This document shows positions 44,800-53,888 of a DNA stretch of 64,000 nucleotides, in pieces. Source of the stretch: Geodermatophilaceae bacterium URHA0031 (lineage in GTDB: Bacteria; Actinomycetota; Actinomycetes; Mycobacteriales; Geodermatophilaceae); the NCBI GenBank assembly GCA_000620205.1, contig JHVP01000005.1, forward strand, positions 124,001-188,000, read 5' to 3'. The notes under the pieces are model-generated. The model saw only the letters and a list, made by a program, of their open reading frames with translations, did no database searches and had not been told where the DNA came from. Positions within the stretch are counted from its first letter, which is position 1. The number at the start of each line of letters is the position of its first letter. The position numbers and the translations under genes are program-made.

Positions 44800-46341
44800 A
44801 TGTCCGATCCCAGGGTCACCCCTGACGACCTGCGCAGCCAGCAGTCGCAGGAGACCGTCCACGAGCACATCACCCCGGTCCCCTTCGCGGTGGACCCGCT
44901 GGCCGAGGAGGCGGCCGGTGACCTCGGCCGCCGGTACCGGGAGGCGGCCACGTCGGAACGGCTGCGTCCCAGGGTGCTGGCCGACGCCGTCAACGGGATC
45001 GACGAGGCCGATCCGCCCGCCATCACCCGGCTGCTGTGCCGCCAGCCCGGCATCGTCCTGCACGCCCTGCGGCAGGCGCAGTCCGCGGGCACCCTCGACG
45101 CCGACGACCCGGCACGCAGCGTCCTGGACTTCCTCGGCGGGACCGCTCTGCGGGACTTCGCCGATGCCGTGGCCGACGTCGCCACCCGGCCCGAGGTGCT
45201 GACCCCGCTGGCGGAGGAGCTCGGCCTGGAGCCCGGCGACGTCCCGCGGGACGCCCTCGTCGAGAGACTCCGTTCCGACGGCGTGGACATCCACGAGGGA
45301 CGGTTCACCGAGTCGCTCAAGGACGCCCTCCGGGCGGTGAGGGACGAGCGCGCAGGTGACCGGGGCCGACGAGAGGGTGCGCCGAGGGCAGCCGCCGGCA
45401 CGCCAGGGGCGTCCGGCCGGGAGGAGGAGAGCACGCCGGGTCGCGGCGAGCGGGCGGCTCCGGGGCGCGTGCGGGGCCCCGAGCCACCCGACCTCTGGGG
45501 TGTCGACTGCGACCTCGACGTCCCCGTGGTGGAGGTGGCGCCCCCTGCCCGGGGCGACCTGCTCCAGGTGGCGCGCACGATCGCCTCCCTGTACCAGTTC
45601 ACCGAGCGGCAGCCGCTGTTCCCGGCGATGGACAGGTTGCGCAGCCAGGCTCTGGACGGCGACCTGTTCAACCCGCTCGACGTCGCGGTCGGCACGGAGG
45701 GCGTCGAGGGCGGCGTGGACGAGCAGCTGTGCCGACTGCGCCTGTCGAGCTACAGCTGGAACCACGAGTTCGACCCGCTGACCCTCCGCCGGCGGGCCGA
45801 TGTCGCCGCGACGATCGGCATCCGCGACCCCGCCGCGACCGCGACGCTGAACACCGGGTTCGCCGTGGCCGCGGACCAGCTGGTCGACGCGCTCACCGGG
45901 TTGATCACCGACCGGGAGAAGTACGCCGCCAACTGGGTGCGCACGGTGGCCGCCGGCGTCGCGATGCAGCTGGCCGGCTCCTTCCGCACGGCGCTCACCG
46001 GAGGGGTCCTCGTCGACGTGGCGCTGTGGCGCAGGCAGTTCAGGCTGGCGTCGACGGTGTTCACCGGTCGGACGTTGCGGGGGCTGCTCGGCGTCGACAC
46101 CGATCCGGACAGGGGCCCGGCGCCGGCGATCCGCAAGGTCCTGCCGTCGACCAGGTTCGACGCGGCCGCGCTGTACCGCGAGTGGGTGGCGCTCGACGGT
46201 GTCCTCCAGCTCGCTCAGCACCTGGCGGTCGGGGAGGACGTGTCGGTCCACGAACTGGAGACCGGTGCAGCGGCCGCGCTGACGCTCCGTGCGCTGCGCG
46301 GTCGGCTCCGCGTGCCCGCCCTCCCGGCAGCGCCTGGCTGA
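44800..46341 (+). CDS. Unrecognised 513-aa protein, first gene of peroxidase cluster
   Basis: The N-terminal 180 residues are acidic and helical, with charged linker sequence near 190-225. From about 230 the protein is a helical domain with LWGVDCDLDVPVVEV, SSYSWNHEFDPLTLRRRADV and RREKYAANW-like TDREKYAANWVRTVAAG. I do not recognise the family. There is no signal peptide or clear membrane segment. ATG 44800 follows GAGGGAG. It opens the plus-strand set that continues with catalase-like, Dyp and haem peroxidase genes, after a 258-base gap. It may be the partner or scaffold of the peroxidase proteins, but nothing in the sequence shows this. Confidence 0.8.
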   Translation: MSDPRVTPDDLRSQQSQETVHEHITPVPFAVDPLAEEAAGDLGRRYREAATSERLRPRVLADAVNGIDEADPPAITRLLCRQPGIVLHALRQAQSAGTLDADDPARSVLDFLGGTALRDFADAVADVATRPEVLTPLAEELGLEPGDVPRDALVERLRSDGVDIHEGRFTESLKDALRAVRDERAGDRGRREGAPRAAAGTPGASGREEESTPGRGERAAPGRVRGPEPPDLWGVDCDLDVPVVEVAPPARGDLLQVARTIASLYQFTERQPLFPAMDRLRSQALDGDLFNPLDVAVGTEGVEGGVDEQLCRLRLSSYSWNHEFDPLTLRRRADVAATIGIRDPAATATLNTGFAVAADQLVDALTGLITDREKYAANWVRTVAAGVAMQLAGSFRTALTGGVLVDVALWRRQFRLASTVFTGRTLRGLLGVDTDPDRGPAPAIRKVLPSTRFDAAALYREWVALDGVLQLAQHLAVGEDVSVHELETGAAAALTLRALRGRLRVPALPAAPG

Positions 46342-46599
46342 CAGCAGCGGCCGCACGACGGTGGACGCGGCGCCACGGATGTGGTGACGCCGTGGTGACG
46401 CCGGAGCAGGAACCTCGGTCCCGACGTCGGGTGGACGCGACAGGGGGTGTCATGGACCGCTGTTCCTGCTCCTGGGGTCGCCCAGCCCCGAGGCCCGACG
46501 CCCCGACCGTTCCCACGAGGGTGGTCCCGCGGAGGGGCCCCGGTCCCGGGGCGGTCTGCATCCCGCACGTCGTCACCGATGCCGCAGGAGGCTCCAGCG

Positions 46600-47064
46600 A
46601 TGTTCCGAGCCGCGACCGTCCTCCGGGAGGACGCCCTGGACGAGCGCTCCCTCCGCAGGCTGGACAACCGGGAACTGGACACCGTCTTCCGGTCCAGCCG
46701 CGCTGGGGACCTCCCGCGCGGACGCCTGCCCGGCACCACGCTGCTGTTCCCCGGGACCCGTGCCTGCGGACCGCTGGCTCGGCTCGTCCACCTCGTGGCC
46801 TGGCAGGGCAAGGAGACCGAGCCCTCCGGCCGGTCGCTGGAGAACCTGGTGGGACCGCTGGGCACCCGGACCATCCGGGCCCTCCTGTCCCACGACCGCA
46901 GCTGGGTCGACGGCCGGAAGTGCGTCCTCATCGACTACTCCCGGACGTCGGTCGTGGCCCGGATGGTCCGGGACGAGATCCGTCTCGTGACCCCCGGCCT
47001 GTACCTCGGCGTCATCTGGTTGTGGAAGCGCCGGGTCGGGTGGTTCACCTTGCGCCAGCGGTAG
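46600..47064 (+). CDS. Conserved hypothetical, 154 aa
   Basis: A small basic protein with LVAWQGKETEPSGRSLENLV, SHDRSWVDGRKCVLIDYSRT and VRDEIRLVTPGLYLGVIW. The pattern (a WxGK block, then SWxDGRxxxxIDY, then VRDEIRxVxPGLYLG) seems a conserved signature that I have seen beside haem-protein genes, but with no known function. It may be lipocalin-like, consistent with binding a fatty acid or haem. ATG 46600 has GCAGGAG upstream. About 40 bases separate it from the catalase-family gene. Confidence 0.82.
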   Translation: MFRAATVLREDALDERSLRRLDNRELDTVFRSSRAGDLPRGRLPGTTLLFPGTRACGPLARLVHLVAWQGKETEPSGRSLENLVGPLGTRTIRALLSHDRSWVDGRKCVLIDYSRTSVVARMVRDEIRLVTPGLYLGVIWLWKRRVGWFTLRQR

Positions 47065-47104
47065 CCGCGCGCCCGCCCCGACCTCCCGCTGCGAGGGCCG
47101 CGCC

Positions 47105-48373
47105 GTGAACCCGGAGGGCCCCGTCACCTACGCCGTGCTGCGCCCGTTGAGCGACCTGTTCCTGTGGACGTGGCGCCTGGAGCGCCGGCTCGAGTTCCTG
47201 TACCGCCGGCCGTTCGACCGGTGGTTGCGCCCGCCGCTGTTCGCCCTGCTGCAGGGGCTGCAGAACCTGCTGCGGCGCAAGGACGAGCGCCTGGGTGCGG
47301 CCGAGGAGCGGGAGCTGCCCGACGAGGAGCGCTGCAACCAGGGGATCATCGACACGATCAGCGCGTTCACCCGCGAGAACTGGCTGCCCGGCGGAGCGCA
47401 GCGGTTCGGGAACACCAAGACGTTCGGGGTCCTGCGCGGGGAGTTCACCGTCCTCCCCGACCTGCCCGAGGACCTGCGGCACGGGCTCCTCCGCGAGCCC
47501 CGGACCCATCCCGCGTGGGTCCGGTTCTCCGGTCCCGGCCCCTTCTCGCCCCCTGACCTCGAGGACCTGGGCCAGTGCTCGGTGGCGATCAAGGTCATGG
47601 ACGTGGACGGCCGGAAGCTGATGTCCGACGAGCAGCGCACCCAGGACCTGATCCTGGTCTCGCCCGCGAGCTTCGTGACGCCCAATGTCCGGGAGAACGC
47701 CAGGATGCAGCGGTGGGTGCGGGCCAAGGCCCCGCTGGGCTACCTGCTCGACCCGCCGGGGCGCCACCTGCTCCACCTGGCGATGCAGCTGCTCTACAGC
47801 CCGATGCACAGCAACCCGCTGGAGGTGCAGTACTACAGCAACGTGCCGTTCCTCCTCGGCGAGGGACGGGCCGTCCAGTACTCCCTCAAGCCGAGGCAGC
47901 AGCCCCGGACGAGGATCCCCGCCCACCCCGGCGAGAACTACCTGCGCGACGCCATGGTCCGCACGCTGGCCGACGGCGACTGGGAGATGGACTTCATGGT
48001 GCAGGTGCAGACCGACCCGCACCGGATGCCGGTCGAGGACGCCACCGTGAAGTGGCCCGAACGCCTCTCGCCGTACCTCCCGGTGGCCCGGCTGCGGCTC
48101 CCGGCCCAGCGCTTCGACAGCGACGCGCAGCTGGCCTTCGCCGACGTGCTCCGCTACAACCCGTGGCACAGCCTCCCGGAGCACCGGCCCCTCGGTAACT
48201 CCAACCGCGCACGGCGCCGGATGTACGAGGAGCTGGCCGAGCTCCGCCAGTCGATGAACGCCTCCCCGCACGTCGAGCCCGACGGCACCGAGGTCTTCCC
48301 GGAGCGGGACCGGGCTCCGGAGCCACGGCGCCGGTCCGGCAGCGGCCACCCGCGCGTCGCGTCCGAGGGCTGA
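47105..48373 (+). CDS. Catalase-family protein (non-canonical active site)
   Basis: This 422-aa protein belongs to the catalase superfamily by its beta-barrel segments: GEFTVLPDLPEDLRHGLL, PAWVRFSGPG, VAIKVMDVDG, and the C-terminal NPWHSLPEHRPLGNSNRAR. By eye the distal HAKG of catalases reads NTKT (in RFGNTKTFG), so the essential His looks replaced. The proximal Tyr segment is also changed to RYNPWH. It may be an allene-oxide-synthase-like or peroxygenase haem protein rather than a catalase. The N-terminus has a helical extension. GTG 47105 is used. It sits in a run of genes with 11-40 base gaps, with other peroxidases downstream. Confidence 0.85.
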   Translation: MNPEGPVTYAVLRPLSDLFLWTWRLERRLEFLYRRPFDRWLRPPLFALLQGLQNLLRRKDERLGAAEERELPDEERCNQGIIDTISAFTRENWLPGGAQRFGNTKTFGVLRGEFTVLPDLPEDLRHGLLREPRTHPAWVRFSGPGPFSPPDLEDLGQCSVAIKVMDVDGRKLMSDEQRTQDLILVSPASFVTPNVRENARMQRWVRAKAPLGYLLDPPGRHLLHLAMQLLYSPMHSNPLEVQYYSNVPFLLGEGRAVQYSLKPRQQPRTRIPAHPGENYLRDAMVRTLADGDWEMDFMVQVQTDPHRMPVEDATVKWPERLSPYLPVARLRLPAQRFDSDAQLAFADVLRYNPWHSLPEHRPLGNSNRARRRMYEELAELRQSMNASPHVEPDGTEVFPERDRAPEPRRRSGSGHPRVASEG

Positions 48374-48384
48374 GGAGGGCCGAC

Positions 48385-49650
48385 ATGCCCCACCAGTCCG
48401 CGGTCACGGTCCTCGCGCCGCTACCGCCCGGGAACAGGGACCGAGTGCTCGAGACCCTGGCCGATCTGGCCGGGCCCGGGCGGTCGGCGCTGGCGTTCGA
48501 CCAGCACCCCGGCCTGCACTTCGCCCGGCTCCTCCTCGTGGAGGGAGGTCGGAGCCCGACCGGCGCGGAGATCGGCCCGAGCCTGCTCTACGCAGCCGAC
48601 CTGGACGGCTCGGCCGATGCGCACCTCCGGGCGCTGGCCGACGTCTCGGCAGAGGGTCTGGACCGCGCGTTCGGCTCCTGCACCGGCTACCCCGAGCAGC
48701 CGGACCCGGTCGGCCGGACGGCGTGGCTGCAGGCCCACCGCATCCCGGAAGCTGCCTTCTACGTCAACACGGTCGGACGGGGCGTCTCCCAGGTCCTCGC
48801 CGAGGAGGGGCTGCGCCGGGGACTGGAGACCTACCTCGACGAGCACCGGGCGGACGTCGCCGACCTGTCCCCCGCGCGGATCCACGCCGTCCTCCGGGAG
48901 CATGCGCTCACCGACCCGCAGCTGCGGTTCGGGACCGTGTCGGCGCGCCGGCCGCCGATCTGGTGGCGGACGCGCGAGCGCGCCCACCTGATCGCCGTCC
49001 CCCTGGTCCTCCTGCCCGTGGCTCCCCTCGTCCTCCTGGCGCTGCCGTTCGTGGCCGTCGCCCTCCGTCTGCACGAGCTCCGGGACGTGCCCGACCGGGA
49101 GCGGCCCGATCCGGCCGCCGTGGACCGTCTCCGGGCCGCCGAGGACCGGGTGGCCCCGAACCCGTTCGCTGCCGTCGGCTTCCTCAAGCCGGGGCCCTTC
49201 CGGGCCGTCCTCGCCCGGGTCGTCCTCGCCACGATCAGCTACGCCGTCCGCCACGTGCTCAACCGCGGCGACCTCGCCGGGGTCAAGACGATCCACTTCG
49301 CGCGCTGGGTCTACCTCACCCCGGAACGGATGGTCTTCCTCAGCGCCTACGACGGCAGCCTCGAGAGCTACATGAACGACTTCATCGACAAGGTGGCCTG
49401 GGGTCTCAACGCCATCTTCGGCAACGGGATCGGCTATCCCCCGACGGTCCTGCTGCTCTGGCGTGGCGCCCGCCAGGAGGACCTCTTCAAGGACCACCTG
49501 CGCAACCACCAGGCGCTCAACCACGTCTGGTGGTCGGCCTACGACGAGCTCACCGCACTCAACGCCGGCTCGAACGCGGCCATCCGCACCGGGCTGGCCC
49601 GACGCTCCCTGTCCGACCCGGAGGCCCGCGCATGGCTCGCTCTGCTCTGA
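48385..49650 (+). CDS. Conserved hypothetical with two membrane helices
   Basis: A 421-aa protein not recognised by name. About residues 205-230 are strongly hydrophobic (LIAVPLVLLPVAPLVLLALPFVAVAL), perhaps a helical hairpin. The C-terminal 150 residues have a conserved-looking core, TIHFARWVYLTPERMVFLS then YDGSLESYMNDFIDKVAW. The N-terminal part is ferredoxin-like and acidic (HPGLHFARLLLV). I have seen this gene next to catalase-like and peroxidase genes in other genomes, but no function is known to me. Start ATG 48385 with AGGAGG nearby. The stop lies 19 bases inside the Dyp gene, so the two are translated together. Confidence 0.84.
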   Translation: MPHQSAVTVLAPLPPGNRDRVLETLADLAGPGRSALAFDQHPGLHFARLLLVEGGRSPTGAEIGPSLLYAADLDGSADAHLRALADVSAEGLDRAFGSCTGYPEQPDPVGRTAWLQAHRIPEAAFYVNTVGRGVSQVLAEEGLRRGLETYLDEHRADVADLSPARIHAVLREHALTDPQLRFGTVSARRPPIWWRTRERAHLIAVPLVLLPVAPLVLLALPFVAVALRLHELRDVPDRERPDPAAVDRLRAAEDRVAPNPFAAVGFLKPGPFRAVLARVVLATISYAVRHVLNRGDLAGVKTIHFARWVYLTPERMVFLSAYDGSLESYMNDFIDKVAWGLNAIFGNGIGYPPTVLLLWRGARQEDLFKDHLRNHQALNHVWWSAYDELTALNAGSNAAIRTGLARRSLSDPEARAWLALL

Positions 49651-51194
49651 CGACCGACCGCCGCCGCATGCGCGGAACAGGGCCCGCGCCGACCCCCGGC
49701 GCGGCCCCCCACCGCGCCGGTCCGGCCGCCGCGGGAACGGGCGCCCCTCCTCCGGTCACGGGCCGTCGGCGGGGCCTGGACCGCGCCGACGTCCAGGGGC
49801 TCGTGGGGAGCGGTTACGGCCGCCTGCCGGAGGCGGTGTTCCTGGGTCTGCAGGTCGACGACGGCGCCGCGGGCCGCACGCTGCTCGCCGACCTGCTGCC
49901 GCTCGTGACGAGCATGGCCGACGACCGCACCGACAGGGCGCTCAACGTCGCGCTCAGCCACCCGGGGCTGGCCCGGCTGGGGATGCCGCAGACGGCATTG
50001 GCCGGGTTCTCCCTGGAGTTCGCCGGCGGGATGGCCGCCCCCACCCGGAGCGCCTTCCTCGGGGACGTCGGCGAGCAGGCGCCGGCCACCTGGGCGTGGG
50101 GCGGACCGGACAACGCGCGGGTCGACCTGCTCCTCTTCCTGTACGCCCGGTCGGCCGAGGAGCTGACCGCGCACCGCGACTCGGTCCGGCAGCGGTTCCC
50201 GGCCGCCGGCGTCCGGGAGGTCGTCGCGCTGCCCACGACGCCGGTGTCCCCCCGCGACCACCTCGGGTTCGCCGACGGGATCTCCCAGCCGGAGGTGACC
50301 GGCCTGCACGGGCGGAGCGAGCGGGGCGTCGCGCTCGGTGAGTTCCTGCTGGGGTACCCCAACGCCTACGGCCGACGCACCAGGCGCCCGCTGCTCCCCG
50401 CCGCGGACGACCCGGGCCGGGTCCTGCCACCCGCGCCCCGCGCGGACGCGCCGGACAGCGTCGACCTCGGCCGCAACGGCAGCTACCTCGTCGTCCGGAC
50501 CCTGGCCGTCGACGTCGAGGCCTTCTGGGGCCACGTGCACCGGTGGGCGGCCCGGACCGGGCTGCCGGCCGAGCAGGTGGCGGCCAAGATGATCGGACGT
50601 TGGCCCGACGGCACGTCTCTGACGGTCAGCCCGGACCAGCCTCTCGGGGACGAGCCGGTCGACAACGCCTTCCGGTACCACCGCGACGGCGACGCGGCCG
50701 GCCTGGGGTGCCCGATCGCCGCGCACGTGCGCCGGGCCAACCCGCGGGACTCGCTCGATCCTCGTCCTGGCTCGGACGCCTCCGTGCAGGTCAACGACGG
50801 GCACCGGCTGATCCGCCGCGGTCGGGAGTACGGCCCCGCGCCGGGGACCTCCGACGGGACGGGACCCGAGGGTGACCGCGGACTGCACTTCCTCTGCCTG
50901 AACGCCAACCTCAGCCGCCAGTTCGAGTTCGTCCAGCACACCTGGCTCAACAACCCGGCGTTCGCGGGCCTGCAGGGCAGCCCGGACCCGATCGCCGGCC
51001 ACCACCCGCCGGACGGCGACGGGGTGTTCCCCGTCCCGGCCGATCCCGTCCGCCACCGGCTGCTGGACCTGCCGCGCTTCGTGCGGCTCCGGGGTGGGGG
51101 CTACTTCTTCCTGCCCGGCGTCCGCGCCCTCCACCACCTCGCCGCCGACCCCGCCCACCAGTCCTCCGTGCGCGACGGGAAGGACCTCCCATGA
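49632..51194 (+). CDS. Dyp-type haem peroxidase
   Basis: This 520-aa dye-decolorizing peroxidase has the GxxDG motif GFADGISQPEV. The proximal haem His lies in CPIAAHVRRANPRD, after the CPxGAHIRR pattern, and a Phe/Arg-rich distal region follows. The first about 40 residues are a Pro/Ala-rich extension without a clear signal peptide. The enzyme uses H2O2 and a haem cofactor to oxidise dyes, phenols or lipids; cargo to encapsulins is common for some Dyp classes but no encapsulin gene is present. The ATG at 49632 is in frame and overlaps the preceding gene by 19 bases. ATGA links it to the next gene. Confidence 0.93.
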   Translation: MARSALTTDRRRMRGTGPAPTPGAAPHRAGPAAAGTGAPPPVTGRRRGLDRADVQGLVGSGYGRLPEAVFLGLQVDDGAAGRTLLADLLPLVTSMADDRTDRALNVALSHPGLARLGMPQTALAGFSLEFAGGMAAPTRSAFLGDVGEQAPATWAWGGPDNARVDLLLFLYARSAEELTAHRDSVRQRFPAAGVREVVALPTTPVSPRDHLGFADGISQPEVTGLHGRSERGVALGEFLLGYPNAYGRRTRRPLLPAADDPGRVLPPAPRADAPDSVDLGRNGSYLVVRTLAVDVEAFWGHVHRWAARTGLPAEQVAAKMIGRWPDGTSLTVSPDQPLGDEPVDNAFRYHRDGDAAGLGCPIAAHVRRANPRDSLDPRPGSDASVQVNDGHRLIRRGREYGPAPGTSDGTGPEGDRGLHFLCLNANLSRQFEFVQHTWLNNPAFAGLQGSPDPIAGHHPPDGDGVFPVPADPVRHRLLDLPRFVRLRGGGYFFLPGVRALHHLAADPAHQSSVRDGKDLP

Positions 51195-51625
51195 CCTCGC
51201 GCACCGACCTGGCCCGCGTGCTGCTCGCCGCCGTCCGCCTGACGATGGGGACGGCGGGTCTGCTCGCGCCAGGTCTGGTCATCCGCCGGCTGGACATCGA
51301 CCCGAAGACGCAGCCGGGCATGCGGTACCCGCTGCGGATGTTCGGGATCAGGACCGTCCTCATCGGCGCGGAGCTGCTGTCGCCGGACACGCGCCGGCGG
51401 TGGCACGCGGAACAGCTGGCCCCGGTCGTCCACGGCAGCGACGCGGTGGCGGCGTTGCTCGCCTGGCAGCTCGGTGACCTGCCCCGGCGTGCGGGTGGCA
51501 TGGCCACCGCCATCTCGGCCGTCAACCTCGTGCTCTCGATCGTGAACCTGCGGTCGCACCGCCCCGAGCCACCGCGCAACAGGCTCATCGCAGGACTCCC
51601 CCGCCGTTCCCCCCGGTCCCGCTGA
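51191..51625 (+). CDS. Small hydrophobic protein (DUF4267-like)
   Basis: A 144-aa protein with 3-4 short hydrophobic segments (VLLAAVRLTMGTAGLLAPGL; GIRTVLIGAELL; VVHGSDAVAALLAW; TAISAVNLVLSIVNL). The layout resembles DUF4267-type membrane proteins with no known function. Its ATG overlaps the Dyp peroxidase stop (ATGA), so it is translationally coupled. It might anchor the peroxidase or form its membrane partner (inference). Confidence 0.78.
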   Translation: MTSRTDLARVLLAAVRLTMGTAGLLAPGLVIRRLDIDPKTQPGMRYPLRMFGIRTVLIGAELLSPDTRRRWHAEQLAPVVHGSDAVAALLAWQLGDLPRRAGGMATAISAVNLVLSIVNLRSHRPEPPRNRLIAGLPRRSPRSR

Positions 51626-51664
51626 CCACCTCCCAGGGTGTCCGGTGCGGTCCCGATGACGAAC

Positions 51665-51680
51665 TGGCACGCCTGGCCCA
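51665..51680 (+). promoter_or_regulatory. Candidate sigma54 promoter before haem peroxidase
   Basis: TGGCACGCCTGGCCCA contains the exact -24 heptamer TGGCACG. The -12 part reads GGCCCA where TTGCA is expected, so the invariant GC becomes CC. Nine of 12 defined bases match. It lies 71-86 bases upstream of ATG 51751, inside a 125-base gap that breaks the otherwise continuous operon. Confidence 0.4.
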
Positions 51681-51750
51681 CGGGCGTCTGGACGACCGAG
51701 GGCGCCGGGACAACGGACCAGAACGCCGCTCTCCCCGAGGAGACAACACC

Positions 51751-53595
51751 ATGATCACCTCCAAGCGCATCGACCGGGCCGCGACCTCGAACGGCCACTG
51801 GTCCGGCCTGTGGGGCCGGGCCCACCGCGCCGCCGCCCAGGCCCTGGACCGCAGTCGCGGCTGGGACCGCCTGTCCCTGCCCCTGGCGCTGGCAGTCCTC
51901 GCCGGGCTGCGGGACTCGCTGCGCCGGCACAACCTCGTCGACACCTCCGCGCTGCCGACGACGCAGCTGCCCGCCGTCCCTCCCCGCGAACCGCGGATGC
52001 TGACCGAGCGCACCGTCGACGGGACCCACAACGACCTCCGGGCGCCCGCCACGGGCATGGCCGGCTCCCGCTTCGGGCGGAACATCCCGCTCTCGGCGGC
52101 CACCCGGCCGACGTCGGCCCAGGTCCTCGAACCCAGTCCCCGTGAGGTCAGCCGGCAGTTGATGACCCGCAGGGAGTTCATCCCCGCGACCTCGGTGAAC
52201 GCGCTCGTGGCCCCGTGGCTGCAGTGGATGATCCGGGACTGGTTCAGCCACGGGACGAGCCCCACCGACTCCCCGTGGCAGGTCGACCTGGCCGGCGACG
52301 ACCCGTGGCCGGGGCGGCCGATGACGATCATGCGCACCCGCGAGGACCCGACCCGGCCGGACACCGCCTCCCCACGGACCTCCATCAACACCTGCACCCA
52401 CTGGTGGGACGCCTCGCAGATCTACGGCAGCACGGCCCAGCAGCAGCGGGAGTCCCGGGCCTTCGAGGGCGGGAAGCTGCGCGTCGAGGCCGACCGGATG
52501 CTGCCCACGCCCCGGAGCGACCACCCCACGCTGCAGGAACCGGGGTTCTGGCTCGGGCTGGTCCCGCTGCAGACCCTCTTCACCCGCGAGCACAACGCCG
52601 TCTGCGACATGCTCGCCGCAGAGTTCCCCAGGTGGGGGGACGAGGAGCTCTTCCAGCGCGCCCGGCTCGTCGTCGCCGCGCTCACCGCCAAGATCCACAC
52701 GGTGGAGTGGACCCCCGCGGTCATCAGCCACCCGGTGACGGTCACCGCGCTGCGGGCGAACTGGTGGGGGCTGGCCGGTGAGCGTCTGGGCAGAGCGTTC
52801 GGCCGGTTGAGCGACAGTGAGCTGGTCAGCGGCATCCCGGGGTCACCGACCCAGGACTACGGGGTCCCGTACTCCCTGACCGAGGAGTTCGCGGCCGTCT
52901 ACCGGATGCACCCGCTGGTGCCGGACCTGTTCGACCTGCGCTCGCACGTCGACGACGGGCGGTACCGGGCGGAGCCCTACACCCTGCGCGAGCTGTCCGG
53001 CCCGAAGTCCCTGGCCCTCCTCGATACCGTGCCGATCGCCGACTTCCTCTACTCCCTCGGCACCGAACACCCCGGTCTGGTCACCCTGAACAACTTCCCG
53101 GCGTCCCTGCAGGAGTTCGTGCGCCCGGACGGGAAGCTGATGGACCTCGCCGCCGTCGACGTCCTGCGGCACCGCGAGCTCGGTGTGCCGCGGTACTGCG
53201 AGTTCCGGCGCCGTCTGCGGCTCCGCGCCCCGGCGACCTTCGAGGAGCTGACCGACGACCCCGACGTGGCCGGGCAGATGTCGCGGCTCTACGGCGGCGA
53301 CGTCGAGCAGGTCGACCTCATGGTGGGCCTGTACGCCGAGCGTCGGCCCGCGGGCTTCGCGTTCAGCGACACCGCGTTCCGCATCTTCATCGTGATGGCG
53401 TCGCGCCGGCTCAACAGCGACCGGTTCCTGTCGCAGGACTTCACTCCGGCGGTGTACACGGCGCCCGGGATGCAGTGGCTGGCCGACAACACGATGGCGT
53501 CGGTGATCGTGCGTCACCACCCGGAGCTGCGGCCGGCGCTGCGCACCGCCCCCAACGCGTTCACGCCGTGGCAGCGTGCCGACGCAGGGGCCTGA
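51751..53595 (+). CDS. Animal-type haem peroxidase / alpha-dioxygenase-like
   Basis: This 614-aa protein belongs to the peroxidase-cyclooxygenase superfamily, closest in pattern to alpha-dioxygenase/PGHS-like enzymes that oxygenate fatty acids. HWWDASQIYGS, LFTREHNAVCDMLAAEFP and the proximal-His block VYRMHPLVPDLFDLRSH are present. The distal segment reads WLQWMIRDWFSHG; in alpha-dioxygenases the distal residue is His (IHDW), here Arg, so chemistry needs checking. No signal peptide. Start ATG 51751 with GAGGAGA upstream. A candidate -24 promoter lies in front. With catalase-like and Dyp neighbours it suggests lipid peroxide (oxylipin) metabolism. Confidence 0.9.
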   Translation: MITSKRIDRAATSNGHWSGLWGRAHRAAAQALDRSRGWDRLSLPLALAVLAGLRDSLRRHNLVDTSALPTTQLPAVPPREPRMLTERTVDGTHNDLRAPATGMAGSRFGRNIPLSAATRPTSAQVLEPSPREVSRQLMTRREFIPATSVNALVAPWLQWMIRDWFSHGTSPTDSPWQVDLAGDDPWPGRPMTIMRTREDPTRPDTASPRTSINTCTHWWDASQIYGSTAQQQRESRAFEGGKLRVEADRMLPTPRSDHPTLQEPGFWLGLVPLQTLFTREHNAVCDMLAAEFPRWGDEELFQRARLVVAALTAKIHTVEWTPAVISHPVTVTALRANWWGLAGERLGRAFGRLSDSELVSGIPGSPTQDYGVPYSLTEEFAAVYRMHPLVPDLFDLRSHVDDGRYRAEPYTLRELSGPKSLALLDTVPIADFLYSLGTEHPGLVTLNNFPASLQEFVRPDGKLMDLAAVDVLRHRELGVPRYCEFRRRLRLRAPATFEELTDDPDVAGQMSRLYGGDVEQVDLMVGLYAERRPAGFAFSDTAFRIFIVMASRRLNSDRFLSQDFTPAVYTAPGMQWLADNTMASVIVRHHPELRPALRTAPNAFTPWQRADAGA

Positions 53596-53654
53596 GCAGC
53601 GCCACGACGCCGCAACGGGGGTGCACATGCGGCAGAGGTGATCGGACAGCGATG

Positions 53655-53888
53655 TCAGTCGTCGCCGTCGATCGACTGGGGGGTGTCCCGCACGAACTCG
53701 TCCAGCCAGGCACGAACCGCCTCGACGACGTCCCGCGGTGAGGCGGCCAGGCCGACGGTGGCCAGCCCCCCAGCGGGACTGTCGGGGGAGGTCTCCATGC
53801 TGGTCAACCGACCGCGGAAGGACCGGGTGCTGTCCTCACGCCAGACCCGGAGGAGCAGCACGGCACTGCGGTCACCGTCCACGGTCAC
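53655..53888 (-). CDS. Small paralogous protein, copy 1
   Basis: A 77-aa protein of unknown function paralogous to the one at 55386-55595: (A)LLLRVWxEx, a variable middle, and a DVVEAVRAWLDEFV tail matching EVLEAVSHWLDEYL. GTG 53888 is preferred because it aligns exactly with the copy-2 start, and both lie about 90 bases from the same upstream element. A longer frame from 53981 exists. It follows a BTAD regulator gene in a duplicated cassette. Confidence 0.7.
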   Translation of the reverse strand: MTVDGDRSAVLLLRVWREDSTRSFRGRLTSMETSPDSPAGGLATVGLAASPRDVVEAVRAWLDEFVRDTPQSIDGDD

